NCBI GenBank assembly: GCA_026707445.1
Contig: JAPOWV010000011.1
Span: 83,927-147,926 of the forward strand
Direction: 5' to 3'
DNA from: Gammaproteobacteria bacterium
GTDB lineage: Bacteria > Pseudomonadota > Gammaproteobacteria > Steroidobacterales > Foliamicaceae
DNA: 64,000 nucleotides
Positions 50,430-59,533 of this stretch are shown one piece after another (position 1 is the first letter of the stretch; every line of letters begins with the position of its first letter). The position numbers and the translations under genes were made by a program. The notes under the pieces were generated by a model, which did no database searches, was not told where the DNA came from, and was given only the letters and a program-made list of their open reading frames with translations.

Positions 50430-51439
50430 GCTCCGCGCCAGCGGAACAGGGCCGCGCCCACCGTAAGGAAGGCCGCCGTTATGCCCGCCAGGATCAGCAG
50501 TTGCGGCAGCACATCGGCAAATCCCGCGCCGTAGAGCATGATGTCGCGCGCAGCCGTGAGCGCGTGAGTCAGCGGGAAAATGTTCGATAGTTGCTGCACC
50601 CACTGCGGCGCGCCCGCCAGCGAGAACCAGACGCCGGAAAGCAGCATCATCGGCCAGGTCACCAGGTTCAGCAGCCCGCCCGCCAGTTCCTCGCTGGTCA
50701 CGCGCGCCGCCATGGCCAGGCCGATCGCGACCAGGCTGATCGATGCGAGCACCGCGACCAGGAACAGCGCCAGCCCGCTGCCCTCCATGCGGATGTCCAG
50801 CAGCAGCCGGGTCGCGCCGTAGAGCAGCAGCGTGACGAAGATTGCCAACAGCAGGCGCGAAAGGATCTGCGCGGACATGAACTCCACCGGCCGCAGCGGG
50901 GTGGCCTTCAGGCGCTTCAGGAAGCCGTTCTTGCGATACCGCACGACCACGTAGCCGACTCCGAACAGGCAGCTGAACATGATGTTCATGCCGAGGATGC
51001 CCGGAATCAGCCAGTCCACGTATGTGATGGGATCACCGCTGGCCGGCTGCCGCCGCCACGCGCCTTCCTCCGACGAGGCCTCAAGCAGGCGCTCGGCGAA
51101 GTATCCGCCCGGCGATTCCGGGTTGATCCAGTAGGTTCCGGCATTCAGGTCCAGGGCCAGGTCGAGCTGATGGTTGGCGACCCGTTCGATCGCTTCCTCC
51201 TGATCCATGGCGATGAAGTCGAAATAGCGGGTCTCGAGGTAGGGGTGCGCGGCCGTATTGATCTCCTGTTCGGCCTGCACCAGCGCCACCTTGTACGAGG
51301 CGCGGTCGCCGCCGGAGAAGATCGCGGCCATGCCCGCCACGAGCAGCAGCGGCATCGCCACGTTCCAGCCGAGCGTGGCCTTGTCGCGCAGGAACTCCAG
51401 GTTGCGCGCGTGCAGTATTGCGAGTATTCGTTGGATCAT
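50426..51439 (-). CDS. ABC-2 type exporter permease
   Basis: A 337-residue membrane protein with an N-terminal segment, a large external domain (about 50-165) and five clustered C-terminal helices. FLKRLKATPLRPVEFMSAQI and LVTWPMMLLSGVWFSLAG are the ABC2_membrane_3 blocks. It pairs with the ATPase upstream (4-bp overlap). The cargo is unknown; related pairs export drugs, lipids or sodium ions. Confidence 0.88.
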   Translation of the reverse strand: MIQRILAILHARNLEFLRDKATLGWNVAMPLLLVAGMAAIFSGGDRASYKVALVQAEQEINTAAHPYLETRYFDFIAMDQEEAIERVANHQLDLALDLNAGTYWINPESPGGYFAERLLEASSEEGAWRRQPASGDPITYVDWLIPGILGMNIMFSCLFGVGYVVVRYRKNGFLKRLKATPLRPVEFMSAQILSRLLLAIFVTLLLYGATRLLLDIRMEGSGLALFLVAVLASISLVAIGLAMAARVTSEELAGGLLNLVTWPMMLLSGVWFSLAGAPQWVQQLSNIFPLTHALTAARDIMLYGAGFADVLPQLLILAGITAAFLTVGAALFRWRGA

Positions 51440-52326
51440 GATCTGAGCTCCTTGCCCGTGAGGTCCAGGAACAGATCCTCCAGGCGGAAGGGACGGATAT
51501 TCAGGCGGCCGAGCGGCGCTCCGGCGCGGCTCAGGCGGGTGATGGCCTCGTTGGCGTCATCGGTGTGTATTTCCACCAGCCCGTTGCGCCGGTAGGTGTG
51601 AAAGGGAAACTCCGCCGGCAGTTCCTCAAGGTCGGCTTCGGGCAGCTCCAGGATGATTTCCTTGTAGTGCGCCTTCAGGAGCGTGTCGGGCGCGCCCTGC
51701 GTGACGATCACGCCCTCGTTCATGATCACGATCTCGTCGCACAGCGCCTGGGCCTCTTCCATGTAGTGCGTGGTCAGCACGATGGTCTTTTTGCGGGCGC
51801 GGATCCGCTCGACCAGCTCCCAGAAATTGCGCCGGGCCTGCGGGTCCATGCCGGTGGTCGGCTCGTCCAGGAAGAGAATCTTCGGATCGTTCACCAGCGC
51901 GATCGCCAGTAGCAGGCGCTGGCGCTGTCCGCCCGACAGCTTGCGGTTGTCGCGCTTCTGGAGCTTTTCCAACGCGCAGTCGGCGATCACCTGGTCGATG
52001 TCGGCCCGGCGCCGGTACAGGCGGTGGAACATTTCCAGCGTCTCGCGCACCGTGATGAAGTCCTGAAGTGCGGCCGTCTGGAACTGCACTCCGGAATCCT
52101 GCCGAAATGCAGCTCCGGCTTTCTCGCCCTCGTACAGCACCTCGCCGGATGTGGCGGGCGTTACGCCTTCGATGATCTCCACGGTGGTGGTCTTGCCGGC
52201 GCCGTTCGGCCCGAGAAGGCCGAAACAGCAGTTACGCGGCACGTCGAAGGAAATGCCGCGAACCGCCCGTACCTGGCCATAGTTCTTGACCAGTTCCCTC
52301 ACCGCAAGAATGGGTGGGCCCGTCAT
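51436..52326 (-). CDS. ABC transporter ATP-binding protein
   Basis: A 296-residue ATPase. FGLLGPNGAGKTTTVEIIEG is Walker A, KLSGGQRQRLLLAIALVNDP the signature, ILFLDEPTTGMDP Walker B, and VLTTHYMEEAQ the switch His. The C-terminal extension of about 75 residues is like that of CcmA/NatA/YadG-type exporter ATPases. It powers the permease encoded next. The start lies 9 bp after the acnA stop, so the two genes may be co-transcribed. Confidence 0.92.
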   Translation of the reverse strand: MTGPPILAVRELVKNYGQVRAVRGISFDVPRNCCFGLLGPNGAGKTTTVEIIEGVTPATSGEVLYEGEKAGAAFRQDSGVQFQTAALQDFITVRETLEMFHRLYRRRADIDQVIADCALEKLQKRDNRKLSGGQRQRLLLAIALVNDPKILFLDEPTTGMDPQARRNFWELVERIRARKKTIVLTTHYMEEAQALCDEIVIMNEGVIVTQGAPDTLLKAHYKEIILELPEADLEELPAEFPFHTYRRNGLVEIHTDDANEAITRLSRAGAPLGRLNIRPFRLEDLFLDLTGKELRS

Positions 52327-52335
52327 GCGTGGGGC

Positions 52336-54936
52336 TCAGGCCGCCAGGCGGCGCAACACGTAGGGAAGGATGCCTCCATGCCGGAAATATTCGTGCTCCT
52401 TGGGCGTATCGATTCGCGAGCGCGCCGCGAATTCGACCGTGGAGCCGTCGGCGCGGGTGGCGCGCACCGTCACGTTCGAACCGTTCGGCGCCGAGATGTC
52501 ATAGGTTTCGCTGCCGTCCAGCTCCAGGCTTGCGGCATCCGTTCCTTCGGGAAATTCCAGCGGATGCACGCCCATGCCCACCAGGTTGGAGCGATGGATG
52601 CGCTCAAAGCTGGTCGCGATCACCGCGCGCACGCCCAGCAGCGCCGTGCCCTTCGCCGCCCAGTCGCGCGAGGAGCCCGCACCGTATTCCTTGCCGGCCA
52701 GCACCACCAGCGGCGTTTCCTGCTCGCGGTAGCGCATGGCGGCGTCGTAGATGCTCATCACCTCGCCGTCGGGCTGTAGCCGCGTCCATCCGCCATCCAC
52801 GCCGCCCGCCAGGCGATTGCGCAGCCGGATGTTCGCGAAGGTGCCGCGCAGCATGACCTCGTGGTTGCCGCGCCGCGAGCCGTACGAGTTGAATTCGCGG
52901 GGCGCCACGCCCTGATCGCTCAGCCACTGACCGGCAGGAGAACGGGCCGGGATCGCCCCGGCAGGCGAGATATGGTCGGTGGTAACCGAGTCGCCGAGCA
53001 GCGCCAGAACACGGGCGGTGGTCACGCCCCGCGGTTCTTCGGGCTCGGTCGACATGCCGTCGAAGAACGGCGGGCGGCGAACGTAGGTCGAGTCCTCGTC
53101 CCAGGGATACCGGCTGCTGGCCGGACTGTCCAGCGCGTTCCAGCGTTCGTCGCCGTCGAAAACTCCGGCATAACCCTCCTCGAACTGCGCCGCGCGCACG
53201 TGCCGCGCCACTTCCGCCTGCACGTCGGCGGCGTCCGGCCAGATATCGCGCAGATAGACGGAATTACCGTCCGAATCCTCGCCCAGCGGGTCGTTCTCGA
53301 TGTCCACGTCCATGCGTCCGGCGAGCGCCCATGCCACCACCAGGGGAGGGGAAGCCAGGTAGTTGAAATACACCTGAGGATGAATTCGACCCTCGAAGTT
53401 GCGGTTGCCCGACAGCACGCCGCAGCCGCCCAGTCCGGACTCCTCGACATGGCGGGCGATGTCCTCGCGCAAGGGGCCCGAATTGCCGATGCAGGTCGTG
53501 CATCCATAGCCCACGATCTCGAAGCCGAGCGCCGACAGGTCGTCCAGAAGGCCGGCCGACTCCAGGTAACGCGTGACTACCCTGGAACCGGGGGCCAGGC
53601 TGGTCTTGACCCAGTCGGGCGGACGCAGCCCGCACTCGCGAGCGGCCCGCGCCAGCATTCCCGCGGCCATCATCACCGTGGGGTTCGAAGTGTTGGTGCA
53701 GCTGGTAATCGCTGCGATCAGCACCGCGCCGTCTCCGGGCTTGTCGCCCGAGAACGGAACGGCAGCTGCGCCGCGCTCCTTCAGCGCCGAAGCGAAAGCC
53801 CGCTTGCTCTGCGTGATCGGAATCCGGTCCTGTGGACGCCGGGGGCCGGCGATGGATGGAACGACGGCATCCAGGTCGATATCCAGCGTGCCGTCGAACT
53901 CCGGTTCGGGGCTGCCGCTGTCGCGCCACAGGCCCTGCGCCCGGGCGTAGGATTCCACCAAAGCGACCTGCTGCCGGTCGCGTCCGGTCAGCTCAAGATA
54001 GCGTATTGTCTCGCCATCTACAGGAAAAATGGCACAAGTGCTTCCGAATTCCGGGGACATATTGGCCAAAGTCGCCCGATCCGCCAGGGGAAGACCGTTC
54101 AGGCCTTCACCGAAGAATTCCACGAACCAACCCACGACGCCTTTCTCGCGAAGCGCCTCGGTTACGGTCAGAACCAGGTCCGTGGCCGTGGCGGCGGGGC
54201 GCAGGCTGCCGTGCAGGCGCACGCCCAATACCGGCGGGGGCAGCATGGTGATGGGCTGGCCGAGCAGAGCCGCCTCGGCCTCGATACCGCCCACGCCCCA
54301 GCCGAGCACGCCGAGTCCGTTGACCATGGTCGTGTGCGAGTCCGTGCCGACGAGCGTGTCCGGAAAAACCTGCGTTTCTCCGTCCTGTTCGGCCCTGAAT
54401 ACCACCCGCGCCAGCCGTTCCAGGTTGACCTGGTGGACGATGCCGGTGTTGGGCGGAACGACCTTCAGTTCGCGGAATGCCTGCTGTCCCCAGTGCAGAA
54501 ACGAATAGCGCTCGCGGTTGCGTTCGAACTCCAGTTCGTTGTTGCGGGCCAGCGCATCGGGGCTGGCGTAGTGATCGACCTGGACCGAGTGGTCCACGAC
54601 CAGCTCAGCCGGGGCCAGGGGATTGATCGCCTCCGGATCTCCTCCCAGCGCCCGCATGGCGTCGCGCATCGCGGCCAGGTCCACCACCGCCGGTACGCCG
54701 GTAAAGTCCTGCAGGATCACGCGGGCAGGACGGAACTCCAGTTCGCTGTCGCCGCGCAGGGCCGCGAGCAGGCCGGCCCCGGCAGCGTCCGGATTCGCAT
54801 TGCGAAGCAGGTTCTCCAGCAGAATCTTGCGGCAGTAGGGGAGCTTCGCCACTTCGTCCGCACCCAGCGCGGAAATATCGTGATAGCGGTAACGGCGACC
54901 GTTGACTTCAAGATTTGCGGGATTCAGGCCAGTCAT
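52336..54936 (-). CDS. acnA: aconitate hydratase A
   Basis: An 866-residue [4Fe-4S] enzyme of the citric acid cycle converting citrate to isocitrate. Cluster cysteines lie in [13 protein letters not shown] (about residue 412) and [14 protein letters not shown] (about 477 and 480); [20 protein letters not shown]-like text [20 protein letters not shown] is the substrate region; [17 protein letters not shown] is the swivel-domain arginine/serine loop. Length fits AcnA (about 870-890), not AcnB. The ATG immediately follows the MFS stop (TAAATG), with AAGGA inside the upstream gene. Confidence 0.95.
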   Translation of the reverse strand: MTGLNPANLEVNGRRYRYHDISALGADEVAKLPYCRKILLENLLRNANPDAAGAGLLAALRGDSELEFRPARVILQDFTGVPAVVDLAAMRDAMRALGGDPEAINPLAPAELVVDHSVQVDHYASPDALARNNELEFERNRERYSFLHWGQQAFRELKVVPPNTGIVHQVNLERLARVVFRAEQDGETQVFPDTLVGTDSHTTMVNGLGVLGWGVGGIEAEAALLGQPITMLPPPVLGVRLHGSLRPAATATDLVLTVTEALREKGVVGWFVEFFGEGLNGLPLADRATLANMSPEFGSTCAIFPVDGETIRYLELTGRDRQQVALVESYARAQGLWRDSGSPEPEFDGTLDIDLDAVVPSIAGPRRPQDRIPITQSKRAFASALKERGAAAVPFSGDKPGDGAVLIAAITSCTNTSNPTVMMAAGMLARAARECGLRPPDWVKTSLAPGSRVVTRYLESAGLLDDLSALGFEIVGYGCTTCIGNSGPLREDIARHVEESGLGGCGVLSGNRNFEGRIHPQVYFNYLASPPLVVAWALAGRMDVDIENDPLGEDSDGNSVYLRDIWPDAADVQAEVARHVRAAQFEEGYAGVFDGDERWNALDSPASSRYPWDEDSTYVRRPPFFDGMSTEPEEPRGVTTARVLALLGDSVTTDHISPAGAIPARSPAGQWLSDQGVAPREFNSYGSRRGNHEVMLRGTFANIRLRNRLAGGVDGGWTRLQPDGEVMSIYDAAMRYREQETPLVVLAGKEYGAGSSRDWAAKGTALLGVRAVIATSFERIHRSNLVGMGVHPLEFPEGTDAASLELDGSETYDISAPNGSNVTVRATRADGSTVEFAARSRIDTPKEHEYFRHGGILPYVLRRLAA

Positions 54937-56313
54937 TTATATCCTTGAAATTCCTTTGATGGTTTCAGGCAATCTGTAGAGCCAGACGAACAGCATCATG
55001 CACACTTGCGCCAGCGCCGGAATCGCTACCATGCAGAACAGGATAGCCGCCGCCGCGCTGGCCGGCTGTTCTTCCGGCGCGACCTGGGAGTCGAAACCGG
55101 AGGCCTTGAGAATGAGGCCCAGCAGCAGCGGCCCGGTCGAATAGCCGAGCCTCTCGACGAACACATAGACCGACGTATAGAGGCCTTCCCGGCGCAGCCC
55201 GGTGCGCTGCTGGTCGTAGTCGATGGTGTCCAGCCACATGGCTTGCGAATACAGAAGGATTGCCCCGGCAAAGAAGCCCGAGAAGATGCCGCGGGCCACG
55301 AGGAACAGGATCATGGCCTCCCGGCTCCAGTCTTCGTTGACCAGGAGCCAGCTGAAGCTTACGAACACTTCCGCGCCGGCGCCGATCAGCACGCCGCGGC
55401 GCTTGGTGATGTGTTCGCCGCACTTCTTCCAGAACGGAATTGCCACGACGAGGGTGAGGCTGGTGGAAATGGCGAGGTAGGGCAGCAGCGTCAGGGGCTG
55501 CTTGAGCACCACGGTGAACAGGAAGACTACGGTCCCGCCGGTGACGGCCAGGGCTACGAACTGCGTGCACTTGGCCCCGATGAGAAGCAGGAAGGGCCGG
55601 TTCTGAAGCAGCGTGTCGGCCTGTTTCCATATGGACAGCTTGGGCTGCTCGGTAACGGGGGCGGACCAGGCGCGGTGGGTGCCGAAAAACGCGGTGAGCA
55701 TCGCAGCAAGCACCACGGCGCCGATGATGAGCCCCATGGTCTGATAGGCCGCGGCGTCGGTGTCGCCGCCCAGGAACTCGAGCATGGCCGGGGCGATGGA
55801 GGCGCCCAGCGCCGCGCCGATCATCATGCACACGGAGCGATAGCTCATCAGGCTCAGGCGCTGCATCCGGTCGGTGGTCATCTCCACGGGAATCGTGAGA
55901 TACGGCACGTTGAAGATCGTGAATCCGAGCGAATAGGCGATCAGCACCGCCATGACCAGAACGGAAGAGGGCGGTACCGCGTCGGACATGCCGTGAATGG
56001 AAAACACTGCCGGCAGCGACGCGGCGCAGATCACGGCGCCCAGGAGCAGGTACGGGCGGCGCCGGCCCCAGCGGCTGCGGGTGTGGTCCGTCACCCAGCC
56101 CATGAGCGGGTCGCTGAAGGCGTCCACCAGGCGCGCGGCGGTGATCATGGTGCCGGCCAGCGCCGGGTCCACCTTCAGGACCAGGGTCAGGTAATACATG
56201 GCCAGCGCCGTGAACACGTTCAGGTAGGTGATCGTGCCCAGCGAACCCATGCCCCAGGTCAGCCGTTGTTGGAACGGCACGGAAGGCGCGGCGGAAACGG
56301 CGGTTTGATTCAA
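54937..56313 (-). CDS. GPH-family MFS carrier upstream of acnA
   Basis: A 458-residue membrane protein with 12 hydrophobic segments and the GPH features DAFSDPLMGWVTDHTRSRWG, RRRPYLLLGAV, FNVPYLTIPVEMT and QRTGLRREGLYTSVYVFVER. It resembles the carrier at 34378-35715. Cation-coupled uptake of a sugar or other polar compound is expected. Its stop directly abuts the acnA start, implying one transcript that joins a carrier to the citric acid cycle. Confidence 0.88.
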   Translation of the reverse strand: MNQTAVSAAPSVPFQQRLTWGMGSLGTITYLNVFTALAMYYLTLVLKVDPALAGTMITAARLVDAFSDPLMGWVTDHTRSRWGRRRPYLLLGAVICAASLPAVFSIHGMSDAVPPSSVLVMAVLIAYSLGFTIFNVPYLTIPVEMTTDRMQRLSLMSYRSVCMMIGAALGASIAPAMLEFLGGDTDAAAYQTMGLIIGAVVLAAMLTAFFGTHRAWSAPVTEQPKLSIWKQADTLLQNRPFLLLIGAKCTQFVALAVTGGTVVFLFTVVLKQPLTLLPYLAISTSLTLVVAIPFWKKCGEHITKRRGVLIGAGAEVFVSFSWLLVNEDWSREAMILFLVARGIFSGFFAGAILLYSQAMWLDTIDYDQQRTGLRREGLYTSVYVFVERLGYSTGPLLLGLILKASGFDSQVAPEEQPASAAAAILFCMVAIPALAQVCMMLFVWLYRLPETIKGISRI

Positions 56314-56427
56314 GGTGGGGTGGGTCTGGATAAGGGCGGGGCGTGAGGGCGCTATTCTACGGGCGACCGGGCCGGCGGCATTCGCCTTCGCTTGCTTTTC
56401 GTGATGGGAAGCGCGTATGTTGCGTCA

Positions 56428-57684
56428 ATGAATTCGGTCAGTCCCTGGGATGAGTTCCGCGTAGGCTGGAAGCCGCTGGCATCCGCCGTAATAGGAAAGG
56501 CGTTCAGCTTCGGCACCATTCCGATCTACGTGGTGGGCGTATTCACGGTTCCGCTGGGCGAGGCCTTCGGCTGGTCGCGCGCCGAGGTTACTTTCAGTTT
56601 CACGGTCGCCACCTTCACTTCGGCCAGCCTGTCGCCGCTTGTCGGCTGGCTCTGCGATCGCTTCGGTTCCCGCCCGCTGGTGATCGCGGGCACGGTGGGC
56701 TACGGGCTCGGCATGGCGATCATCGCAACCAGCAGCGACTGGCTGCTGCGCTATTACGCCTCCTGGTCGCTGGCCACCATGCTGGGGGTAGGGGCATCGG
56801 CGATCGCGCTCACCCGGTTCGTGGCGGGCTGGTTCGAGCGCAAGCGGGGTCTTGCTCTCGGTATCATGCTGATGGGCAGCGGCCTTACCGCATTCGCGGC
56901 GCCACCGTTCGTGGCCTCCCTGATCGAGAACTTCGACTGGCGGGCGGGCTACCTGGGATTGTCGGCGGCGATCCTGCTGATCGGCGTTCCGGTGGTGGTG
57001 GCGGGAATGAAGGACGCCCCGAAAAAGACGGCGCCCGCCAACGCTTCCGGGGCTGACGACGCCTCCGGCGGAGGCGCGCCCGTCCAGCGACCCCGCGGCT
57101 TTCGCCTGGCCTTCGAGAGCCGGGCCTTCTGGCTGATGTCGATCGCATTCTGCGCCGCCACTTTCGGCATTGCCGGACTGATTTCCAGCTTCAATCCGAT
57201 CCTCCGGGACGTCGGCTACGGTGCCGCACAGGCCGGCGCGCTGACCGGCCTGATCGGTCTGTTCGTGATGGTGGGAAGGCTGGGCGTAGGCTATCTGCTG
57301 GACAAGATGTGGGCCCCCGGGCTGACCTTCGTGGCGCTGGCCTTCGGCGCGATCACCTGCGGCCTGCTGATTCTGCCGGCGCTTCCGGTGTGGCTTGTGG
57401 TTGTCGCCGCCTTCTGCCTGGGCCTGGCGGCCGGCGCGGAGTGGGACGCCCTTTCCTACCTGGCTGCCCGGGAGTTCGGTCTCGAGTCCTACGGCCGCGT
57501 GTATTCACTGCTGGTCGTGGGCGTGGCGGTCATCACCGCCATCAGCCCCCCGATCTTCGGCTACGCCTTCGATCAGACCGGCAGCTACCGCTCGCTGTTG
57601 CTGCTGTCCATGGTTCTGCTGGTGCTGGGCCCCGCATTGCTTCTTTTCCTGAAGAAAGGCCGCGGTCCCGGCGCGGGGCACTAG
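56428..57684 (+). CDS. MFS transporter (monocarboxylate/oxalate-formate type), tandem copy 1
   Basis: A 418-residue carrier. FSFGTIPIYVVGVFTVPLGE, GWLCDRFGSRPLVIAGTVGY (MFS loop 2-3 motif) and RFVAGWFERKRGLALGIMLM are typical of the monocarboxylate porter-like MFS group. It is highly similar along its whole length to the next gene. ATG 56428 is chosen because its N-terminus (MNSVSPWDEFRVGW) lines up with the paralogue's; a TTG at 56392 would add 12 residues. Substrate probably an organic acid. Confidence 0.87.
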   Translation: MNSVSPWDEFRVGWKPLASAVIGKAFSFGTIPIYVVGVFTVPLGEAFGWSRAEVTFSFTVATFTSASLSPLVGWLCDRFGSRPLVIAGTVGYGLGMAIIATSSDWLLRYYASWSLATMLGVGASAIALTRFVAGWFERKRGLALGIMLMGSGLTAFAAPPFVASLIENFDWRAGYLGLSAAILLIGVPVVVAGMKDAPKKTAPANASGADDASGGGAPVQRPRGFRLAFESRAFWLMSIAFCAATFGIAGLISSFNPILRDVGYGAAQAGALTGLIGLFVMVGRLGVGYLLDKMWAPGLTFVALAFGAITCGLLILPALPVWLVVVAAFCLGLAAGAEWDALSYLAAREFGLESYGRVYSLLVVGVAVITAISPPIFGYAFDQTGSYRSLLLLSMVLLVLGPALLLFLKKGRGPGAGH

Positions 57685-57736
57685 CACAGGCCAGGACCCT
57701 GCACGGCGAAGACTCCCGACCGCTTATGTCGTGACG

Positions 57737-58990
57737 ATGAGCTCTGACAGTACCTGGAGCGAGTTTCGCCGCGGCTGGCGGCCGCTGGGCGCGGCCCTGG
57801 TCGGCAAGGTGTTCAGTTTCGGCACCGTGCCGGTTTACCTGGTGGGTGTTCTTACCATCCCCCTGGGGGAAGCCTTCGGCTGGTCGCGCGCCGAGGTGGC
57901 CCTGAGCTTTACGGTTTCCACGATGACAGCTGCGAGCCTGGCGCCGCTCGTCGGCTGGCTTTGCGATCGCTACGGCGCCCGGCCGCTGGTGATCTGGGGC
58001 ACGGTGGGCTACGGCCTGGGCATGGCGCTCATCGGCACGAGCAGCGACTGGCTGCCGCGCTTCTACGCCTCCTGGTCGATCGCAACCGTCCTCGGCATGG
58101 GCGCCTCCTCCATCGCGCTGACGCGGTACGTGGCCGGATGGTTCGAGCGCAAGAGGGGCATGGCCTTCGGCATACTGCTTTCGGGAAGCGGACTGGCGGC
58201 CCTGTTCCTGCCGCCGTATGTCGCCACCCTCATGGAGTACTTCAACTGGCGCGCCGGCTTTTACGGAGTCTCTGCGCTCATTCTCGTGGTGGGGGTTCCT
58301 GTCCTGATCCTCGGTTTGAAGGATGCTCCGCACAAACCGGCTGAGCGCCCGTCGGAGGAGAACGAGGCGCCGGCCGCGCCGGGTCAGGCCAGGCCCGACT
58401 CGGGATTCCGGCTGGCGGTTCGGTCCCGTACGTTCTGGATCATGGCAATCGCTTTCTGCAGCGCGACGTTTGGCCTCTCGGGAATGATTGCCAGTTTTGC
58501 CCCCATCCTCGAGGACGCCGGTTATGCGAGGCCGCAGGCGGCGGCGCTGTTCGGCCTGATCGGTCTGTTCCTCATGGTGGGAAGAGTGGGCGGCGGATAT
58601 CTGATCGATTACGTGTGGGCGCCGGGCCTCGCTTTTGTTGCCCTGGCCATTGGGGCGGCTGCCTGTGGATTGCTCACCCTGCCGGAGCTTCCCGTGTGGA
58701 CGGTGGTGTGCGCGGCGGCCTGCCTGGGCCTGTCCGCGGGCGCGAAATTCGCCGCCTTGCCGTACATGATTGCGCGCGAATTCGACCTTGCATCCTATGG
58801 GCGCGTGTACTCGCTGATCATGATCTGTCAGGCTTTCATAACCGCGTCCAGCCCCGTGATATTCGGGCTCACCTTCGACCGTCAGGGTTCGTATATCCTG
58901 GTGCTGTTGCCGGCGATGGCCCTGCTTGTGCTCGGACCCGCGCTGCTGTTGCTGCTGGGGCGCGGCAGGGCGCAACCCCAGGGGCACTGA
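57737..58990 (+). CDS. MFS transporter (monocarboxylate/oxalate-formate type), tandem copy 2
   Basis: A 417-residue carrier that is a close tandem duplicate of the preceding gene. Shared stretches include EAFGWSRAEV, LVGWLCDR, GTVGYGLGMA, SSDWL, YASWS, AGWFERKRG and the C-terminal LIGLFLMVGRxGxGYL. Divergence is greatest in the central loop between helices 6 and 7. It starts 52 bp after copy 1. GTG 57731 is an alternative start two codons upstream. Confidence 0.88.
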   Translation: MSSDSTWSEFRRGWRPLGAALVGKVFSFGTVPVYLVGVLTIPLGEAFGWSRAEVALSFTVSTMTAASLAPLVGWLCDRYGARPLVIWGTVGYGLGMALIGTSSDWLPRFYASWSIATVLGMGASSIALTRYVAGWFERKRGMAFGILLSGSGLAALFLPPYVATLMEYFNWRAGFYGVSALILVVGVPVLILGLKDAPHKPAERPSEENEAPAAPGQARPDSGFRLAVRSRTFWIMAIAFCSATFGLSGMIASFAPILEDAGYARPQAAALFGLIGLFLMVGRVGGGYLIDYVWAPGLAFVALAIGAAACGLLTLPELPVWTVVCAAACLGLSAGAKFAALPYMIAREFDLASYGRVYSLIMICQAFITASSPVIFGLTFDRQGSYILVLLPAMALLVLGPALLLLLGRGRAQPQGH

Positions 58991-59036
58991 TTCGCGCCAA
59001 AACGCGTTGCACCTCAAGGGTTTCGCCGCGCAATCG

Positions 59037-59042
59037 TATAAT
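59037..59042 (+). promoter_or_regulatory. -10 box of the predicted metal-efflux operon promoter
   Basis: A perfect TATAAT lies 10 bp before the ATG at 59053. A TTGCAC at 59007-59012 is 24 bp upstream, too far for a normal sigma70 -35, so an activator may be needed. A MerR-type regulator acts at unusually spaced promoters of this kind, but usually at 19-20 bp and with a clear palindrome, which I do not see. The predicted transcript start (near 59049) gives a 5' leader of about 4 nt. Confidence 0.45.
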
Positions 59043-59052
59043 CGGCGTACGG

Positions 59053-59454
59053 ATGAAGACCCATCGACGCATATTGCTTGCCCTGACCGGCGCCCTTATG
59101 GTGGTGCGGCCGGCGCTGGCCTGCCATTGCCTGGAGGACCTGCTGGCCCATGCAAGGGGAACGGTTGCCGGGGATCCCTTATGTTCCGAATCCCCTGAGA
59201 ACAGGCATGGCGAATCGCAGCACGGCGAATTCCCGCAGTGCGCCGATTGCGACGACTACGAGCCGGCACCGGCGTCCCCGGCCTTCAAGGCCATTGCATC
59301 CAGTCATCCGCCGGAATTCGATCCGGCGTCGGCGATTGCGGGCCACGCGCCCGTCTCCGTTCGCCCGCAAACGGTTCGAAATATCGGACCGCCTCCCGCG
59401 GCCCCACGGGTTGCTCAAACACCCGTACTTCTGAAGCAACGCCTGCTGATCTAG
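59053..59454 (+). CDS. small exported Cys/His-rich protein upstream of Cus genes (unknown)
   Basis: A 133-residue protein with a signal peptide (MKTHRRILLALTGALMVVRP, then ALA). The mature N-terminal part is rich in Cys and His (CHCLEDLLAH, then DPLCSESPENRHGESQHGEF and CADCDDYE), and the C-terminal half is Pro/Ala-rich and probably unfolded. I recognise no family. Being first in the Cus-type efflux operon with several possible soft-metal ligands, a periplasmic copper/silver binding role is a reasonable inference. Confidence 0.6.
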   Translation: MKTHRRILLALTGALMVVRPALACHCLEDLLAHARGTVAGDPLCSESPENRHGESQHGEFPQCADCDDYEPAPASPAFKAIASSHPPEFDPASAIAGHAPVSVRPQTVRNIGPPPAAPRVAQTPVLLKQRLLI

Positions 59455-59533
59455 CCATCGAGCGCAATGCTCGCACCGGGCGGATGCCCGGTGCGCTTCC
59501 GTACCCGCTCATTTCCCTCAAGGGGAGATCAAG

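Noticed and set aside
52861-54948. 695-codon plus-strand frame across acnA
   Set aside because: Antisense shadow of aconitase; the translation is low-complexity and rich in Arg, Gly and His.
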